In this document: piece by piece, positions 40,147 to 51,539 of the stretch
Position numbering within the stretch: position 1 is the stretch's first letter
Layout: each line of letters begins with the position of its first letter
From: Xenorhabdus ehlersii
Lineage (GTDB): Bacteria > Pseudomonadota > Gammaproteobacteria > Enterobacterales > Enterobacteriaceae
NCBI RefSeq assembly: GCF_003610465.1
Contig: NZ_RAQI01000008.1
Location: 13,501-77,500 of the forward strand
Length of the DNA stretch: 64,000 bases
Direction of reading: 5' to 3'
The notes under the pieces: generated by a model
Told to the model about the DNA's origin: nothing
The model's input: the letters and a program-made list of their open reading frames with translations, nothing else
Databases searched by the model: none
Position numbers and translations under genes: made by a program

Positions 40147-40162
40147 AAACATCTAGACGGCT
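40147..40162. promoter_or_regulatory. Tandem MetJ boxes
   Basis: AAACATCT-AGACGGCT are two adjacent octamers matching the met box AGACGTCT at 6/8 and 7/8 positions, 21 bases before metE. They imply repression by MetJ with S-adenosylmethionine. Confidence 0.7.
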
Positions 40163-40182
40163 AAAAATTTACGGGTGACGAC

Positions 40183-42462
40183 ATGACAGTTTTGAATCAT
40201 ACATTAGGTTTTCCACGTATCGGATTGAAAAGAGAACTAAAAAAGGCGCAAGAAAACTATTGGGCAGGCAAAATTTCTCAACAGGAATTGCTGGAGACAG
40301 GCCGAGAATTGCGTGCACATCACTGGCAACAACAAAAAGAAGCGGGCGTTGATTTAGTCCCCGTTGGTGATTTTGCCTGGTATGACCAAGTATTGACTAC
40401 AAGCCTGTTACTGGGCAATGTTCCACCGCGTCATCAAAATGAAGATGGCAATATTGATCTGGATACCCTGTTCCGTATCGCTCGTGGTCGGGCACCAACA
40501 GGTACACCTGCGGCTGCTTCGGAAATGACGAAATGGTTCAACACAAATTATCACTATATTGTGCCTGAATTTCAGGAAGGGCAGGAATTTAAGTTGGGTT
40601 GGACCCAATTATTGGACGAAGTTGATGAAGCTTTGGCACAGGGGCACAACGTAAAACCTGTTCTTTTGGGACCTGTGACCTATTTATGGCTCGGTAAGGT
40701 GAAAGGCAAAGTTTTTGATCGCTTGTCTCTATTAAAAGATATCCTGCCGGTATACCAGCAAGTTCTGGCAGAACTGGCAAAACGTGGCATTGAATGGGTA
40801 CAGATTGATGAACCGGCTCTGGTACTGGAATTACCAGAAGAATGGCTGGCGGCATTCTCAACGGCTTATCAAGCACTTGAGGGACAGGTGAAATTGTTGC
40901 TGACGACCTATTTCGATAGCATCGGTCACAATCTGGAGATAATTAAATCGCTGCCAGTGCAAGGATTGCATGTTGATTTGGTTGCAGGAAGGGATTCTCT
41001 TGAGAATTTGGATAACTCTCTGCCGGAAGATTGGTTGCTTTCATTGGGAGTAATTAATGGCCGCAATGTTTGGCGAGCTGATTTGAGTGAGAAATATCAG
41101 CTTGTTGCACCATTGATTGGTAAGAGAAATGTGTGGATCGGCACTTCCTGTTCATTGCTTCATAGCCCCATTGATCTGAATGATGAAACAGGGTTGGATG
41201 AAGAAGTGAAAAGCTGGTTTGCCTTTGCATTGCAAAAATGTGCGGAACTTTCTTTGTTATCACAAGCATTGAATGCGCCAGAAAGCAATAAACAGGCTGA
41301 GCTGGATGCTTATAGTGCCCCAATTCGCGCTCGTCGCAGTTCCACAAGGGTGAATAATCCAGCGGTTGCTGGGCGCATTGCGGCAATTAAGCCACAGGAT
41401 AGTGAACGTAATCAGGTATATCCTGAACGTGCTAAGCTCCAGCGTCAACGTTATAACTTACCGCTGTGGCCAACAACAACCATAGGTTCATTCCCGCAAA
41501 CAACGGAAATTCGTAGCCTGCGTCTCGATTTCAAAAAGGGTCGGGTGGATAGTACGCACTACCGAGCCAATATCAGTGAGCATATCAAACAGGCGATCCA
41601 AGAGCAGGAGCGTTTAGGGCTGGATGTATTGGTACATGGTGAAGCTGAACGTAACGACATGGTGGAATATTTCGGTGAACACTTTGACGGTTATGTCTTT
41701 ACTCAAAATGGTTGGGTGCAGAGTTATGGCTCCCGTTGCGTGAAACCACCGGTAATCATTGGCGATATTAGCCGTCCAGAGGCGATAACGGTAAACTGGG
41801 CGACATACGCGCAATCTTTGACTGATAAGCCAGTCAAAGGCATGTTGACGGGGCCTGTGACCATTCTCTGTTGGTCATTCCCAAGGGAAGATATCAGCCG
41901 TGAAACCATCGCTAAACAGATCGCACTGGCTTTGCGTGATGAAGTTGATGATTTGCAGAAGGCAGGCATTGGTATTATCCAGATTGATGAACCTGCATTG
42001 CGTGAAGGCTTGCCATTGCGCAGAGAAGAGTGGCAGGAATATCTGGAATGGGCGGTGGATGCTTTTAAATTGAGCGCAGCAATTGCGAAAGATGATACCC
42101 AAATCCACACTCATATGTGTTATTGCGAGTTCAATGACATCATGCCGTCAATTGCAGCACTGGATGCGGATGTGATCACTATTGAAACCTCACGCTCGGA
42201 TATGGAATTGCTGGATTCGTTTGAAGATTTCGCATATCCGAATGAGATAGGGCCTGGTGTGTATGACATTCACTCACCAAACGTCCCTAGTGTTGAATGG
42301 ATTGAGGCGTTGCTACGCAAAGCGGCTGATCGTATTCCAGTCGAGCGTTTGTGGGTGAACCCTGACTGTGGCTTGAAAACTCGCGGTTGGACGGAAACCA
42401 GACAAGCGTTGGCAAACATGGTTGAAGCGGCAAAACGCTTGCGCTCTTCATTAAACAGTTAA
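40183..42462 (+). CDS. metE: Cobalamin-independent methionine synthase
   Basis: MetE transfers a methyl group from methyl-tetrahydropteroyltriglutamate to homocysteine, the last step of methionine synthesis. The 759-residue protein is full-length with two (beta-alpha)8 barrels. The N-terminal [15 protein letters not shown] and C-terminal [14 protein letters not shown] begin each. The zinc ligands lie in HTHMCYCEF and [11 protein letters not shown]. Expression should depend on MetR and MetJ at the sites upstream. Confidence 0.95.
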   Translation: MTVLNHTLGFPRIGLKRELKKAQENYWAGKISQQELLETGRELRAHHWQQQKEAGVDLVPVGDFAWYDQVLTTSLLLGNVPPRHQNEDGNIDLDTLFRIARGRAPTGTPAAASEMTKWFNTNYHYIVPEFQEGQEFKLGWTQLLDEVDEALAQGHNVKPVLLGPVTYLWLGKVKGKVFDRLSLLKDILPVYQQVLAELAKRGIEWVQIDEPALVLELPEEWLAAFSTAYQALEGQVKLLLTTYFDSIGHNLEIIKSLPVQGLHVDLVAGRDSLENLDNSLPEDWLLSLGVINGRNVWRADLSEKYQLVAPLIGKRNVWIGTSCSLLHSPIDLNDETGLDEEVKSWFAFALQKCAELSLLSQALNAPESNKQAELDAYSAPIRARRSSTRVNNPAVAGRIAAIKPQDSERNQVYPERAKLQRQRYNLPLWPTTTIGSFPQTTEIRSLRLDFKKGRVDSTHYRANISEHIKQAIQEQERLGLDVLVHGEAERNDMVEYFGEHFDGYVFTQNGWVQSYGSRCVKPPVIIGDISRPEAITVNWATYAQSLTDKPVKGMLTGPVTILCWSFPREDISRETIAKQIALALRDEVDDLQKAGIGIIQIDEPALREGLPLRREEWQEYLEWAVDAFKLSAAIAKDDTQIHTHMCYCEFNDIMPSIAALDADVITIETSRSDMELLDSFEDFAYPNEIGPGVYDIHSPNVPSVEWIEALLRKAADRIPVERLWVNPDCGLKTRGWTETRQALANMVEAAKRLRSSLNS

Positions 42463-42853
42463 CTTAAAGTTTAATCGATCAGTTTAAGTTTAAATGAGCT
42501 GAAAATACCCGCCACAGTTAGTGCAATGTGGCGGGTGAAAAAGAAGTTTATTTCCCTGGCAGGTTAATTTTCAACAGATCCGTGCCAACAGATTTTAAAT
42601 TTAGAGTTTCTAAATAGCTGTTCTCATAATAGTCAGGCGATTTTCATTTTTCATCTCAACTATCCTCTCTCATTGTCACTGCCCTGATTCATAAAAAATA
42701 ATTATTTTCTCCCTTATGCAATGCATTTTTGTGGATTGTTTTATAAAACAGATGCTATCTAAAATTTTCCTTGGAAAAATATCGATTTCTGATAGCGAAA
42801 AGCATAACAAATATGGCATGTTCCAATTTATCCATTTTTAATGAGGTTTTGTG
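42463..42853. other. Intergenic region after metE
   Basis: It holds the metE hairpin (42507-42536) and an AT-rich promoter region for the GntP-family permease. No gene or known operator was recognised. Confidence 0.4.
42507..42536 (+). terminator. Hairpin after metE
   Basis: ACCCGCCACA/TGTGGCGGGT is a perfect 10-bp GC-rich stem with a 10-base loop. No T-tract follows directly on the plus strand. Confidence 0.55.
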
Positions 42854-44239
42854 ATGGAGTTTTATATTCCAATTATTGGGTTGGGAGTGGCGGTATTTAC
42901 GCTGGTTTTTCTGGTCTTGCGGACTCGCGTTCATGTCCTTATTGCTATGCTAATTGCGGCAATAATCGCCGGAATATCAGGCGGCTTGACTATAGGTAAT
43001 GTCGTTGAGGTGATCACCAAAGGATTTGGTTCGACATTAGGCAACATCGGTATCGTGATTGGATTGGGATGCATGATGGGGAGAATATTAGAAGTATCGG
43101 GAGCAACAGAACAGATCGCTTATAGCCTGATTAAATGGTTAGGTAAAAGGCGCGAAGAGTGGGCTTTGGCGATTACCGGTTATATTGTCAGTATCCCCAT
43201 ATTTGTGAATTCAGCTTTTGTGATCCTCTATCCGCTGGTGAAGGCATTGGCGAAGAAAGGTAAACGCAATGTATTGTCCCTTGGGGTTGCTCTGGCGGGA
43301 GGGTTAGTGGTGACTCACCATATCGTTCCTCCAACACCTGGGCCGCTTGGTGTCGCCGGAATATTCGGGGTGAGTATCGGCCAAATGATGCTGGCTGGTA
43401 TGATACTGGCAGTGCCCTGTGTCATAGGGATTACCTGCTATGCAAAGTGGTTGGAGATTAAATATCCTGAATATCAACTTGGTGATACAGAAAAAAATGC
43501 AGAAAATTTGCCACAAGTACATCAGCGTTATATGGAAGAAAAAGAGCAAAAATCACTTCCAAGCCTATTTCTTTCTCTTTTACCCATCGTCGTGCCAATT
43601 GTCCTGATTTTTATTGGTGTAATTAGTGGAATGATACTGAGAACTGATGAGTTTGCTGGTCAGGAGAACGCTGTCTATTTTCAGATTTTTGATTTTCTAG
43701 GATCACCCATTATTGCGCTAGCAATCAGTGTATTACTGGCGGTTTATACCTTAATGCCAAACGTCAGTAAGCATGAAGTGATAGAACATCTGGAAACAGG
43801 GTTAAAAACTGTAGGCATTATTTTGTTGGTGTCAGGAGCGGGAGGAGCATTAGGCGCAGTGTTGAACGAAGGCTCAACAGGGACGATATTAGCGCATTAT
43901 ATTGCCAGCCTGCCCATAACACCGGTTTTGATCCCATTTATCATTGCAACGCTCATACGCATAATTCAAGGCTCTGGTACAGTGGCAATGATAACTGCGG
44001 CTTCTATTTCTGCGCCGGTTATCAAGCAGATACCGGATGTTAATATGTTGGTGGCGGCTCAAGCTGCGATGATGGGTACACTGTTTTTCAGTTACTTCAA
44101 TGACTGTTTTTTCTGGGTGGTTAACCGGATGATGGGCATTAAAAGTGCGAGGCAGCAGATTATCGTCTGGTCGATTCCCACCACAATTGCATGGGGGATC
44201 GGATTGTGTGGTGTACTGCTTCTTAATCTCGTCATGTAA
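42854..44239 (+). CDS. GntP-family sugar-acid permease
   Basis: This 461-residue inner-membrane transporter belongs to the gluconate permease (GntP) family. It has about 12 helices and family segments TKGFGSTLGNIGIVIGLGCM, PIFVNSAFVILYPL, HHIVPPTPGPLG and IIQGSGTVAMITAA. Family members carry gluconate, D-serine or other hydroxy acids; substrate cannot be assigned. No sugar-acid kinase or dehydrogenase lies beside it. It sits between metE and udp, where E. coli has other genes. A GTG three bases upstream of the chosen ATG is an alternative start. Confidence 0.82.
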   Translation: MEFYIPIIGLGVAVFTLVFLVLRTRVHVLIAMLIAAIIAGISGGLTIGNVVEVITKGFGSTLGNIGIVIGLGCMMGRILEVSGATEQIAYSLIKWLGKRREEWALAITGYIVSIPIFVNSAFVILYPLVKALAKKGKRNVLSLGVALAGGLVVTHHIVPPTPGPLGVAGIFGVSIGQMMLAGMILAVPCVIGITCYAKWLEIKYPEYQLGDTEKNAENLPQVHQRYMEEKEQKSLPSLFLSLLPIVVPIVLIFIGVISGMILRTDEFAGQENAVYFQIFDFLGSPIIALAISVLLAVYTLMPNVSKHEVIEHLETGLKTVGIILLVSGAGGALGAVLNEGSTGTILAHYIASLPITPVLIPFIIATLIRIIQGSGTVAMITAASISAPVIKQIPDVNMLVAAQAAMMGTLFFSYFNDCFFWVVNRMMGIKSARQQIIVWSIPTTIAWGIGLCGVLLLNLVM

Positions 44240-44299
44240 CTTTTTATGTGAATGGCTTATGTGAATGGTGATAGTACTCTGTAGAGAGCATTATCTTTT

Positions 44300-44321
44300 A
44301 AATGTGATTTTTATCACAAAT
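44300..44321. promoter_or_regulatory. CRP-cAMP binding site upstream of udp
   Basis: TGTGATTTTTATCACA is a near-perfect CRP palindrome with A/T flanks, 119-140 bases before udp. E. coli udp is likewise CRP-activated. Confidence 0.8.
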
Positions 44322-44439
44322 TTATGTATGTGTTTCTTTCTTATGTTAATTAAAGATGATTTCAATCACTAAAAAATGTCAGAGTATTGACTAAATTTAG
44401 GTATTCATATTTTGAATCATGTCCGTTGAGGAGTCTGAT

Positions 44440-45198
44440 ATGTCTGATGTGTTTCACTTAGGTATCACCAAAAGCGACCTGCAAGGCGCAACTCTCGCGA
44501 TTGTACCCGGCGATCCTAACCGTGTTGAGAAAATTGCGCGACTGATGGATAACCCAGTACATTTGGCTTCCCACCGTGAATTTACAACCTGGCGTGCAGA
44601 AATTAACGGAAAGGCTGTGGTTGTCTGCTCTACAGGTATTGGAGGCCCCTCAACGTCGATTGCTGTAGAAGAACTGGCACAGTTAGGAGTACGTACTTTC
44701 CTGCGTATCGGAACAACTGGGGCAATTCAGCCACATATTAATGTAGGGGATATATTGGTTACGACGGCCGCAGTTCGCTTGGACGGTGCCAGTTTGCACT
44801 TTGCCCCAATGGAGTTCCCTGCGGTTGCTGATTTTGAGTGTACAAATGCCTTGTATGAAGCCGCAAAAGCATCTGGTTCTGCTGCTACCCATGTTGGTAT
44901 TACTGCATCTTCCGATACCTTCTATCCGGGCCAGGAACGTTACGATACTTATTCTGGCCGTGTCGTTCGGCGTTTCCAGGGTTCGATGAAAGAATGGCAA
45001 GAAATGGGCGTAATGAACTTTGAGATGGAATCAGCAACATTGCTAACCATGTGTGCGAGTCAGGGATTGCGTGCTGGTATGGTGGCGGGTGTGATTGTTA
45101 ACCGTACCCAACAGGAAATCCCAGATGCAGAATTACTGAAGAAAACAGAAAGCAATACGCTGGGGATAGTTGTGGAGGCTGCCCGTCGCCTGCTGTAA
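44440..45198 (+). CDS. udp: Uridine phosphorylase
   Basis: Udp splits uridine to uracil and ribose 1-phosphate for salvage. At 252 residues it matches E. coli Udp. The phosphate loop is [13 protein letters not shown], the family signature [16 protein letters not shown], and the nucleoside site includes [15 protein letters not shown] 44440 (GAGGAG upstream) is chosen over 44419. A strong CRP site lies upstream; a hairpin follows at 45211. Confidence 0.95.
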   Translation: MSDVFHLGITKSDLQGATLAIVPGDPNRVEKIARLMDNPVHLASHREFTTWRAEINGKAVVVCSTGIGGPSTSIAVEELAQLGVRTFLRIGTTGAIQPHINVGDILVTTAAVRLDGASLHFAPMEFPAVADFECTNALYEAAKASGSAATHVGITASSDTFYPGQERYDTYSGRVVRRFQGSMKEWQEMGVMNFEMESATLLTMCASQGLRAGMVAGVIVNRTQQEIPDAELLKKTESNTLGIVVEAARRLL

Positions 45199-45210
45199 TG
45201 CCTTTCATTG

Positions 45211-45232
45211 AGGGTCAGAACATTCTGGCCCT
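45211..45232 (+). terminator. Hairpin after udp
   Basis: AGGGTCAGAA/TTCTGGCCCT is a 10-bp stem (one G-U) with a 2-base gap, followed by ATCGTTTG. It is a likely terminator with a weak T-tract. Confidence 0.55.
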
Positions 45233-45346
45233 ATCGTTTGTGCGATCTTTTCTTCCCTTCATGTCAAAATTTGCTAATGTCATAGCATTTTGTACTAATA
45301 GATAGTTTGTTCTATTAACTATTTTTTAATCGCAACAAGAGTGACT

Positions 45347-46129
45347 ATGACCACAACATTTCTATCTCATCCTTCACTACTTCCTTTGAATGGCGGCATT
45401 AATTTTCGTGATTTAGGTAATAAGACACTGAACAACGGCGCCAAGATTAAACCAGGATTGTTATTTCGTTCCGGTTCACTGGATAGGCTGACAGAAAACG
45501 ATCAGGCTTTTTTAGTGGATCAAAACCTTTTGCAGATCATTGATTATCGTGATAGCAGCGAAGTTATGGATAAACCAGATCGAGTATGGAATGGGGCGCA
45601 TTATCACCATGCTCCTGCCAACCCTCTTTCCAAAGAAGTGGATGCTAATCTGGATAAGTTAGACAAGGAAATATTGGAGCAATTCGACGCGAAAACATTT
45701 ATGTCTCGCTTATATGAATTGTTACCCATTAACAATCCAGCATATAAGACGTTAGCGACATTATTGCTGCGACCAGAGAAAGGTGGCATTGTGCAACATT
45801 GTGCGGTTGGTAAAGACAGGACAGGAGTGGGCTCTGCACTGGTTTTATTCGCATTGGGTGCTGATCTGGATACGGTGATGGAAGATTATTTGTTGACCAA
45901 TGTCACGTTAGCTCCATACCGAGACTATTTATTGAGTGAACATGCAAAAATTATGCGTGAAAGTGTGGTCGAAAAATTTGCCTATGTTTATTCAGTGAGG
46001 GAAGAGTTTTTACTGACTGCACTCGATAGCATTAACCAGCATTATGGCAGTGTAGATATTTGGCTGGAAAAAGATATCGGACTCAATATCGCTGCGCGCG
46101 AAAAACTACAAGCTTATTTTCTTGAATAA
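45347..46129 (+). CDS. Tyrosine/serine protein phosphatase-like protein
   Basis: A 260-residue cytoplasmic protein of the dual-specificity phosphatase-like group (Y_phosphatase3). The P-loop is HCAVGKDRTG with Cys152 and Arg158 (CX5R). The N-terminal GGINFRDLG and LFRSGSLDRLT segments are hallmarks of this group, in which members act on phosphoproteins or phosphoinositides. The substrate is unknown. ATG 45347 is chosen over the GTG two codons upstream. A DedA-family gene follows closely. Confidence 0.8.
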   Translation: MTTTFLSHPSLLPLNGGINFRDLGNKTLNNGAKIKPGLLFRSGSLDRLTENDQAFLVDQNLLQIIDYRDSSEVMDKPDRVWNGAHYHHAPANPLSKEVDANLDKLDKEILEQFDAKTFMSRLYELLPINNPAYKTLATLLLRPEKGGIVQHCAVGKDRTGVGSALVLFALGADLDTVMEDYLLTNVTLAPYRDYLLSEHAKIMRESVVEKFAYVYSVREEFLLTALDSINQHYGSVDIWLEKDIGLNIAAREKLQAYFLE

Positions 46130-46205
46130 AAATATCAGGTTAGCATTGGGCGGATTGTTCAGGGCTAATCTATACCATCCCACTGATAACACAGGAAAGA
46201 TTAAT

Positions 46206-46736
46206 GTGAGTCTGCATGAAATTATCGAACTGGTCATAAACTTCGTAAAAGCCCATGAAGTTTGGGCAATTCCCATCATTTTCCTACTGGCATTTGGTGA
46301 ATCGTTGGCATTTATTTCCCTATTGTTACCAGCAACAATCATTTTGTTGGGATTAGGAGCATTGATTGGTGAAAGTGGGTTAACCTTCTGGCCAATATGG
46401 ATAGCCGCAGCAGCCGGCGCTTTCTTTGGTGATTGGCTTTCTTACTGGTTTGGTTTCCATTACAAAGAAGATGTCGGCAAGATGTGGCCGCTTTCTCGCC
46501 ATCCTCAAACGTTGGTTCGCGGACATCGTTTCTTTGAACGATGGGGCGTATGGGGCGTTTTCATTGGGCGTTTTTTTGGTCCGTTGAGAGCAGTTGTACC
46601 GCTGGTGGCCGGAATTTGTGCCATGCCAAAACGTCATTTTCAGCTTGCTAACTTAGCTTCTGCATTGATTTGGGCATTCGGTATCTTAGCACCAGGGGCA
46701 TTTGGTCTGCGTTGGTTGGCAGAGTGGATGGGGTAA
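46206..46736 (+). CDS. DedA-family inner-membrane protein
   Basis: A 176-residue DedA/VTT membrane protein with about five hydrophobic segments. It carries ESLAFISLLLPATIILLGLGAL, GAFFGDWLSYWFG, and the conserved basic motif GRFFGPLRAVVPLVAGICAMP. DedA proteins are linked to lipid-carrier recycling and proton-motive-force homeostasis. I choose GTG 46206, which has AGGAAAG at a spacing of six. An ATG at 46122 in the same frame would overlap the preceding gene by eight bases and add a non-family extension. Confidence 0.78.
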   Translation: MSLHEIIELVINFVKAHEVWAIPIIFLLAFGESLAFISLLLPATIILLGLGALIGESGLTFWPIWIAAAAGAFFGDWLSYWFGFHYKEDVGKMWPLSRHPQTLVRGHRFFERWGVWGVFIGRFFGPLRAVVPLVAGICAMPKRHFQLANLASALIWAFGILAPGAFGLRWLAEWMG

Positions 46737-46924
46737 TTGCGAGCTGCTTTGCAAACTGAAAGAAAGCCATTAAATACTCTGGACATCTATACAGCATCTA
46801 TTTAACTTACATTGAGGCGAGTGACTCAGAAAAGTTGACTGAAATTTATCGGTAATAGTGCCAATAAAGAATAGGGTTAACAAAGAATGGGGTTAAAAAT
46901 AATAGAGTTAGTGAGGGTGTATAG

Positions 46925-48280
46925 GTGGATATTCAGTGGTTATACATGCTGATCGGTGGCTTAGGTGGATTGCTGGGCGGAGGGATCTTCGTCTGGCTTT
47001 CTGTTCAGCAGAGAATTCAGCAGAAAGAGCAGGAACTGCGTGAGTTATATAGCCAACTGGCTGTTAGTCATGAAAAGCTGGAGCAATCCCACTATTGGCG
47101 CACTGAATGCGATCAACTAAACCAGGAGTTACGGGCTCAACGCGAAATTAACAGTGTGCAGGAAGCTGAGTTGCGGGAGTTGAGCACGCGGCTTGAAGAA
47201 ACCAGACTGGCTGCGGAGGAAAAGCAGCGTTTATTGATCAACAGTGAGCAGCGATTAAGTACCCAATTTGAAAATCTTGCCAATCGTATCTTTGAGCAGA
47301 ATCAACGCCGTACCGATGAATATCATTGCCAAAATCTCAATAATCTTCTGATGCCATTTCGTGAACAACTTGAGGGATTTCGCCGTCAGGTACAAGACAG
47401 TTTTGGACAAGAAGCCCGTGAGCGCCATACTTTGACTCATGAAATTCGTAATCTTCAGCAACTCAATGCACAGATGGCAAAAGATGCCGTCAATCTTACC
47501 AAAGCCCTGAAAGGAGACAATAAAATGCAGGGAAATTGGGGAGAGATGGTATTGGCTCGAATTTTGGAAGCGTCTGGTTTGCGTGAGGGATATGAATTCG
47601 ATACACAGGTCAATATTAAGGCTGAAAACAGCGAGCGTTTTCAACCTGATGTGATCGTGCATCTGCCGCAGGGAAAAGATGTCATTATTGATGCCAAAAC
47701 GTCCCTGGTTGCTTATGAACGTTATTTTAATAGTGATAGCGAAGAACAACAGACGCAAGCATTACATGAACATATCAACTCCATCAGAGGGCATATTCGT
47801 GGCCTGAGCCGAAAAGATTATCAACAATTACCCGGATTGCGATCACTGGACTATGTTTTGATGTTTATTCCTGTGGAACCCGCTTATTTGGTGGCACTCA
47901 ATCAGGCGCCAGAATTACTTGATGAAGCATTGAAACATAATATTATGCTGGTTAGTCCATCAACTTTGCTGGTTGCTGTTCGTACTATCAATAACTTGTG
48001 GCGTTATGAATATCAAAGTCAAAATGCACGTTTGATAGCTGATAAGGCCGCCAGAATGTATGACAAAATGCGGTTGTTTGTGGATGATATGCAAGGATTG
48101 GGGCACAGTCTCAATAAAGCACAGGCGAGTTACCATTTCGCAATGAAAAAGCTTGTTGAGGGCAGAGGTAATTTAATTAGTCAGGCCGAAGCATTTCGTG
48201 ATTTAGGCGTGGATGTAAAGCGTCCTATTGATTCACAGTTGATTGATAAATCTTTCCAATCGTTGCAGGTGAATGAGTGA
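46925..48280 (+). CDS. rmuC: DNA recombination protein RmuC
   Basis: RmuC limits inverted-repeat recombination and is implicated in phage and foreign-DNA control. The 451-residue protein has an N-terminal membrane anchor (about 5-25) and a long coiled coil (about 30-150). The C-terminal RmuC domain is of nuclease fold, with PDVIVHLPQGKDVIIDAKTS (D-x(n)-D-A-K type active site) and LDYVLMFIPVEPAY. The start is GTG with GAGGGTG upstream. It lies between udp and ubiE, the conserved enterobacterial position. Confidence 0.9.
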   Translation: MDIQWLYMLIGGLGGLLGGGIFVWLSVQQRIQQKEQELRELYSQLAVSHEKLEQSHYWRTECDQLNQELRAQREINSVQEAELRELSTRLEETRLAAEEKQRLLINSEQRLSTQFENLANRIFEQNQRRTDEYHCQNLNNLLMPFREQLEGFRRQVQDSFGQEARERHTLTHEIRNLQQLNAQMAKDAVNLTKALKGDNKMQGNWGEMVLARILEASGLREGYEFDTQVNIKAENSERFQPDVIVHLPQGKDVIIDAKTSLVAYERYFNSDSEEQQTQALHEHINSIRGHIRGLSRKDYQQLPGLRSLDYVLMFIPVEPAYLVALNQAPELLDEALKHNIMLVSPSTLLVAVRTINNLWRYEYQSQNARLIADKAARMYDKMRLFVDDMQGLGHSLNKAQASYHFAMKKLVEGRGNLISQAEAFRDLGVDVKRPIDSQLIDKSFQSLQVNE

Positions 48281-48356
48281 AGTCTGAATAGGGTTTTGTT
48301 GGAAAGGCTGGTACACTGACTATAAATTTTTTTTGAATAAAAAGCGGACAAATAAC

Positions 48357-49112
48357 ATGGCAGATCAATCAAAAGAAACCACTGATTTTGGTTTCCGCAC
48401 CGTAGCCAAAGAACAAAAAAAAGAGATGGTGGCAGAGGTATTTCACTCTGTGGCCTCGAAATATGACTTAATGAATGACTTAATGTCATTTGGCATTCAC
48501 CGTATCTGGAAACGTTTCACTATTGAGTCAAGTGGTGTTCGCCGTGGTCATAAGGTGCTTGATCTCGCTGGTGGGACAGGTGATCTAACCGCAAAATTCT
48601 CCCGAATGGTGGGGGAAAAAGGTCAAGTTGTTCTGGCGGATATCAATGACTCAATGTTGAAAGTTGGACGCGAAAAATTACGTGATATCGGTATCGTAGG
48701 CAATGTCAGTTATGTTCAAGCCAATGCCGAAGAACTGCCTTTCCCGGATAACCACTTTGACTGTATTACCATTTCCTTTGGCTTGCGTAATGTCACGGAT
48801 AAAGAAAAAGCGCTACGTTCCATGTATCGGGTACTTAAGCCAGGTGGACGTTTGTTGGTGCTGGAGTTTTCCAAACCTGTACTGGCACCAGTAAGTAAGA
48901 TTTATGATGTTTATTCATTCCATGTTCTGCCCCGAATCGGTCAGATGGTTGTGAATGATGCGGACAGTTACCGTTATCTGACAGAATCCATCCGTATGCA
49001 CCCTGATCAGGAAACCTTGAAGGGCATGATGGAAGATGCGGGCTTTGACCAGGTTTACTACACCAACATGACGGGTGGGATTGTTGCACTGCACAAAGGA
49101 TTCAAATTCTAA
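48357..49112 (+). CDS. ubiE: Ubiquinone/menaquinone C-methyltransferase
   Basis: UbiE methylates the quinone ring in both ubiquinone and menaquinone synthesis, using S-adenosylmethionine. The 251-residue class I methyltransferase has motif [15 protein letters not shown], the ADIN motif [10 protein letters not shown], and [17 protein letters not shown] typical of UbiE. ATG 48357 ([13 protein letters not shown]) is chosen from the family N-terminus. ubiJ begins one base after the stop. Confidence 0.95.
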   Translation: MADQSKETTDFGFRTVAKEQKKEMVAEVFHSVASKYDLMNDLMSFGIHRIWKRFTIESSGVRRGHKVLDLAGGTGDLTAKFSRMVGEKGQVVLADINDSMLKVGREKLRDIGIVGNVSYVQANAEELPFPDNHFDCITISFGLRNVTDKEKALRSMYRVLKPGGRLLVLEFSKPVLAPVSKIYDVYSFHVLPRIGQMVVNDADSYRYLTESIRMHPDQETLKGMMEDAGFDQVYYTNMTGGIVALHKGFKF

Positions 49113-49113
49113 G

Positions 49114-49782
49114 ATGGAAACACCTTCATCAAGCCATAGTATGAGTTCTGCGGCATCAAATGATAAGGTGTTGTTTCCGGTAGTAACGGCCTTTCTGGAA
49201 ACAACCCTGAATCATCTGTTATATCGCGAAGCTGTATTAAAACCTGCCCGCTTGAGACTGGCAGGTAAAATACTGTCCATTAAACTGCAAGAAATCGAAA
49301 CACCCTTGATACTGATATTCAGTGAGAAACGAGTGGATGTTTTGAGCCAATGGTCAGAACCTGCGGATTGCTCAATGAAAGCAACGTTCCCTGCATTACT
49401 CAAGCTACAGGATCGCCAGTGCCTTTCAACCCTGATTAATAGCGGTGAAATTGTCATTGAAGGGGACATGCAGGTGATTCAACAATGGTCTGCTTTGCTG
49501 GATATGTCAGAGTGGGACCCTGCGCATTACCTTTCTCCTTATGTTGGTGATATTGTCGCGGAAGGTATTACCCGGATGATGAAGAAAAGTTTTGAATTTG
49601 CCAACAATACCATTGCAAGGAAGAAAACGTATTTCACCGAATCATTGACGGAAGAATGGGAAATGGTTCCCAGTGCGTTGGAAGTGGCTTATTTCAGTGA
49701 AGAAGTTAATGCCGTTGCCAATCAGATGAACCAACTCGAAAAACGGTTGGCGGCACTGGAGGAAAAACATGACACCCAGTGA
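49114..49782 (+). CDS. ubiJ: UbiJ, accessory ubiquinone-synthesis protein
   Basis: UbiJ has an SCP2-like lipid-binding domain and, with UbiK, organises the ubiquinone-synthesis complex. The 222-residue protein resembles E. coli UbiJ (201 residues), with [17 protein letters not shown] strands ([14 protein letters not shown]) and [19 protein letters not shown]. The C-terminal coiled coil is [18 protein letters not shown]. It overlaps ubiB by 14 bases. The first about 15 residues are Ser-rich and unmatched; an internal ATG at 49141 is an alternative start. Confidence 0.9.
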   Translation: METPSSSHSMSSAASNDKVLFPVVTAFLETTLNHLLYREAVLKPARLRLAGKILSIKLQEIETPLILIFSEKRVDVLSQWSEPADCSMKATFPALLKLQDRQCLSTLINSGEIVIEGDMQVIQQWSALLDMSEWDPAHYLSPYVGDIVAEGITRMMKKSFEFANNTIARKKTYFTESLTEEWEMVPSALEVAYFSEEVNAVANQMNQLEKRLAALEEKHDTQ

Positions 49783-51406
49783 AATTAGACGACTTTACTT
49801 TATCATCCGAGTTTTTCTTTCTTACGGGTTGGATGAACTCATCCCTAATATTCGCTTGACATGGCCGTTGCGTTTTGGGCGTTATTTCCTGTTTTGGATA
49901 CCTAACAAGCATAAGGATAAACCTCTCGGCGAACGTTTGCGTTTAGCATTACAAGAACTCGGCCCCGTGTGGATCAAATTTGGCCAGATGCTCTCCACGC
50001 GTCGTGACTTGTTCCCGCCTGCGATTGCAGATCAACTTTCGATGTTACAAGATCGGGTGGTTCCCTTTGATGGTGCAGTGGCACGAAAATCGATTGAAAC
50101 GGCTTTAGAGGGAACGCTGGAAACGTGGTTTGAGAATTTTGATCCACAACCACTGGCTTCCGCTTCTATCGCTCAGGTACATACTGCTCGGTTGAAGGAG
50201 AATGGCAGAGAAGTTGTCCTAAAGGTGATCCGCCCGGATATTCTGCCGGTAATTAAAGCTGACGTGCGGTTAATGTATCGCCTGGCAAATTTGGTTCCCC
50301 TTTTACCTGATGGTCGTCGTCTTCGTCCGCGTGAAGTTGTAAGAGAATATGAGAAAACCCTGCTTGATGAGCTAAATTTATTGCGTGAAACTGCAAACGC
50401 GATTCAATTGCGGCGTAATTTTGAAGATAGTTCAATGCTCTACGTGCCGGAAGTCTATCCTGACTATTGCCGGGAAAATGTTTTGGTGATGGAGCGAATT
50501 TATGGCATTCCCGTGTCAGATGTCGCGGCTTTAGAGGCGCAGAACACCAATATGAAAGTGTTGGCTGAGCGTGGAGTTCAGGTATTTTTCACCCAAGTAT
50601 TTCGCGATAGTTTTTTCCACGCGGATATGCATCCCGGTAATATTTTCGTCAGTTATGACAAACCGGAAGATCCTACTTATATCGGCATCGATTACGGCAT
50701 TGTTGGCTCTTTGAATAAAGATGATAAACGCTATCTGGCTGAAAATTTCATTGCTTTTTTCAATCGTGATTATCGTCGGGTCGCTGAACTGCATGTTGAT
50801 TCTGGCTGGGTGCCGGCAGATACCAATGTGGAAGATTTCGAATTTGCCATCCGTACCGTTTGTGAACCGATTTTTGAAAAACCATTGGCTGAAATTTCAT
50901 TTGGGCATGTTCTGCTAAACCTTTTTAATACCGCTCGTCGTTTTAATATGACAGTGCAGCCCCAGTTGGTTCTGCTGCAAAAAACGCTGTTGTATGTTGA
51001 AGGATTGGGGCGCCAACTTTATCCTCAGCTTGACCTGTGGAAAACAGCAAAACCTTTTCTGGAAGATTGGCTACATGATCAGGTTGGGCTTCCCGCAATT
51101 GTGCGTGCCTTTAAAGAAAAGGCGCCTTATTGGGCGGAAAAGTTACCAGAGCTTCCAGAGCTGGTATATGGCACGCTCCAGCAGCACCGACGTTTGCAGA
51201 GCAGCATTGATCAAATATCGCAACAATTTAGGGAACAACAGCTCAGACAGCGCAAATTTCTTTATTTGTTGGGGATTGGTGCAACTCTCTTTATCTGTGG
51301 TAGTTTGTTTTTCATCATAGATCAGAAACATCTGGCGTGGGGGATGATAGGGAGCGGAATTGCATCATGGGGATTAGGCTGGCGTCATTTAAGCAAACAT
51401 CAATAA
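49769..51406 (+). CDS. ubiB: UbiB atypical kinase/ATPase
   Basis: UbiB is a membrane-bound ATPase of the UbiB/ADCK family needed for ubiquinone synthesis. At 545 residues (546 in E. coli) it has the KxGQ motif in [18 protein letters not shown]. It also has the Ala-rich nucleotide loop [25 protein letters not shown] with catalytic Asp-Asn, and GIDYGIVG. Two transmembrane helices end the protein (about 500-520 and 525-545). It is translationally coupled to ubiJ. Confidence 0.95.
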   Translation: MTPSEIRRLYFIIRVFLSYGLDELIPNIRLTWPLRFGRYFLFWIPNKHKDKPLGERLRLALQELGPVWIKFGQMLSTRRDLFPPAIADQLSMLQDRVVPFDGAVARKSIETALEGTLETWFENFDPQPLASASIAQVHTARLKENGREVVLKVIRPDILPVIKADVRLMYRLANLVPLLPDGRRLRPREVVREYEKTLLDELNLLRETANAIQLRRNFEDSSMLYVPEVYPDYCRENVLVMERIYGIPVSDVAALEAQNTNMKVLAERGVQVFFTQVFRDSFFHADMHPGNIFVSYDKPEDPTYIGIDYGIVGSLNKDDKRYLAENFIAFFNRDYRRVAELHVDSGWVPADTNVEDFEFAIRTVCEPIFEKPLAEISFGHVLLNLFNTARRFNMTVQPQLVLLQKTLLYVEGLGRQLYPQLDLWKTAKPFLEDWLHDQVGLPAIVRAFKEKAPYWAEKLPELPELVYGTLQQHRRLQSSIDQISQQFREQQLRQRKFLYLLGIGATLFICGSLFFIIDQKHLAWGMIGSGIASWGLGWRHLSKHQ

Positions 51407-51539
51407 TTCAGTAATGATGAATATTAAATGAAGGTAGTTTTGCCACTATCCTTGATATAATTGCATTATTTTCGAACATAAAGTTCGTCGTTTATAATTA
51501 AATCACTAGTAATATTCTGATGAATAGAGGTAGGTCAGT

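Noticed and set aside
47255..47758. 167-codon frame antisense to rmuC
   Set aside because: Fully inside rmuC, antisense, without recognisable motifs.
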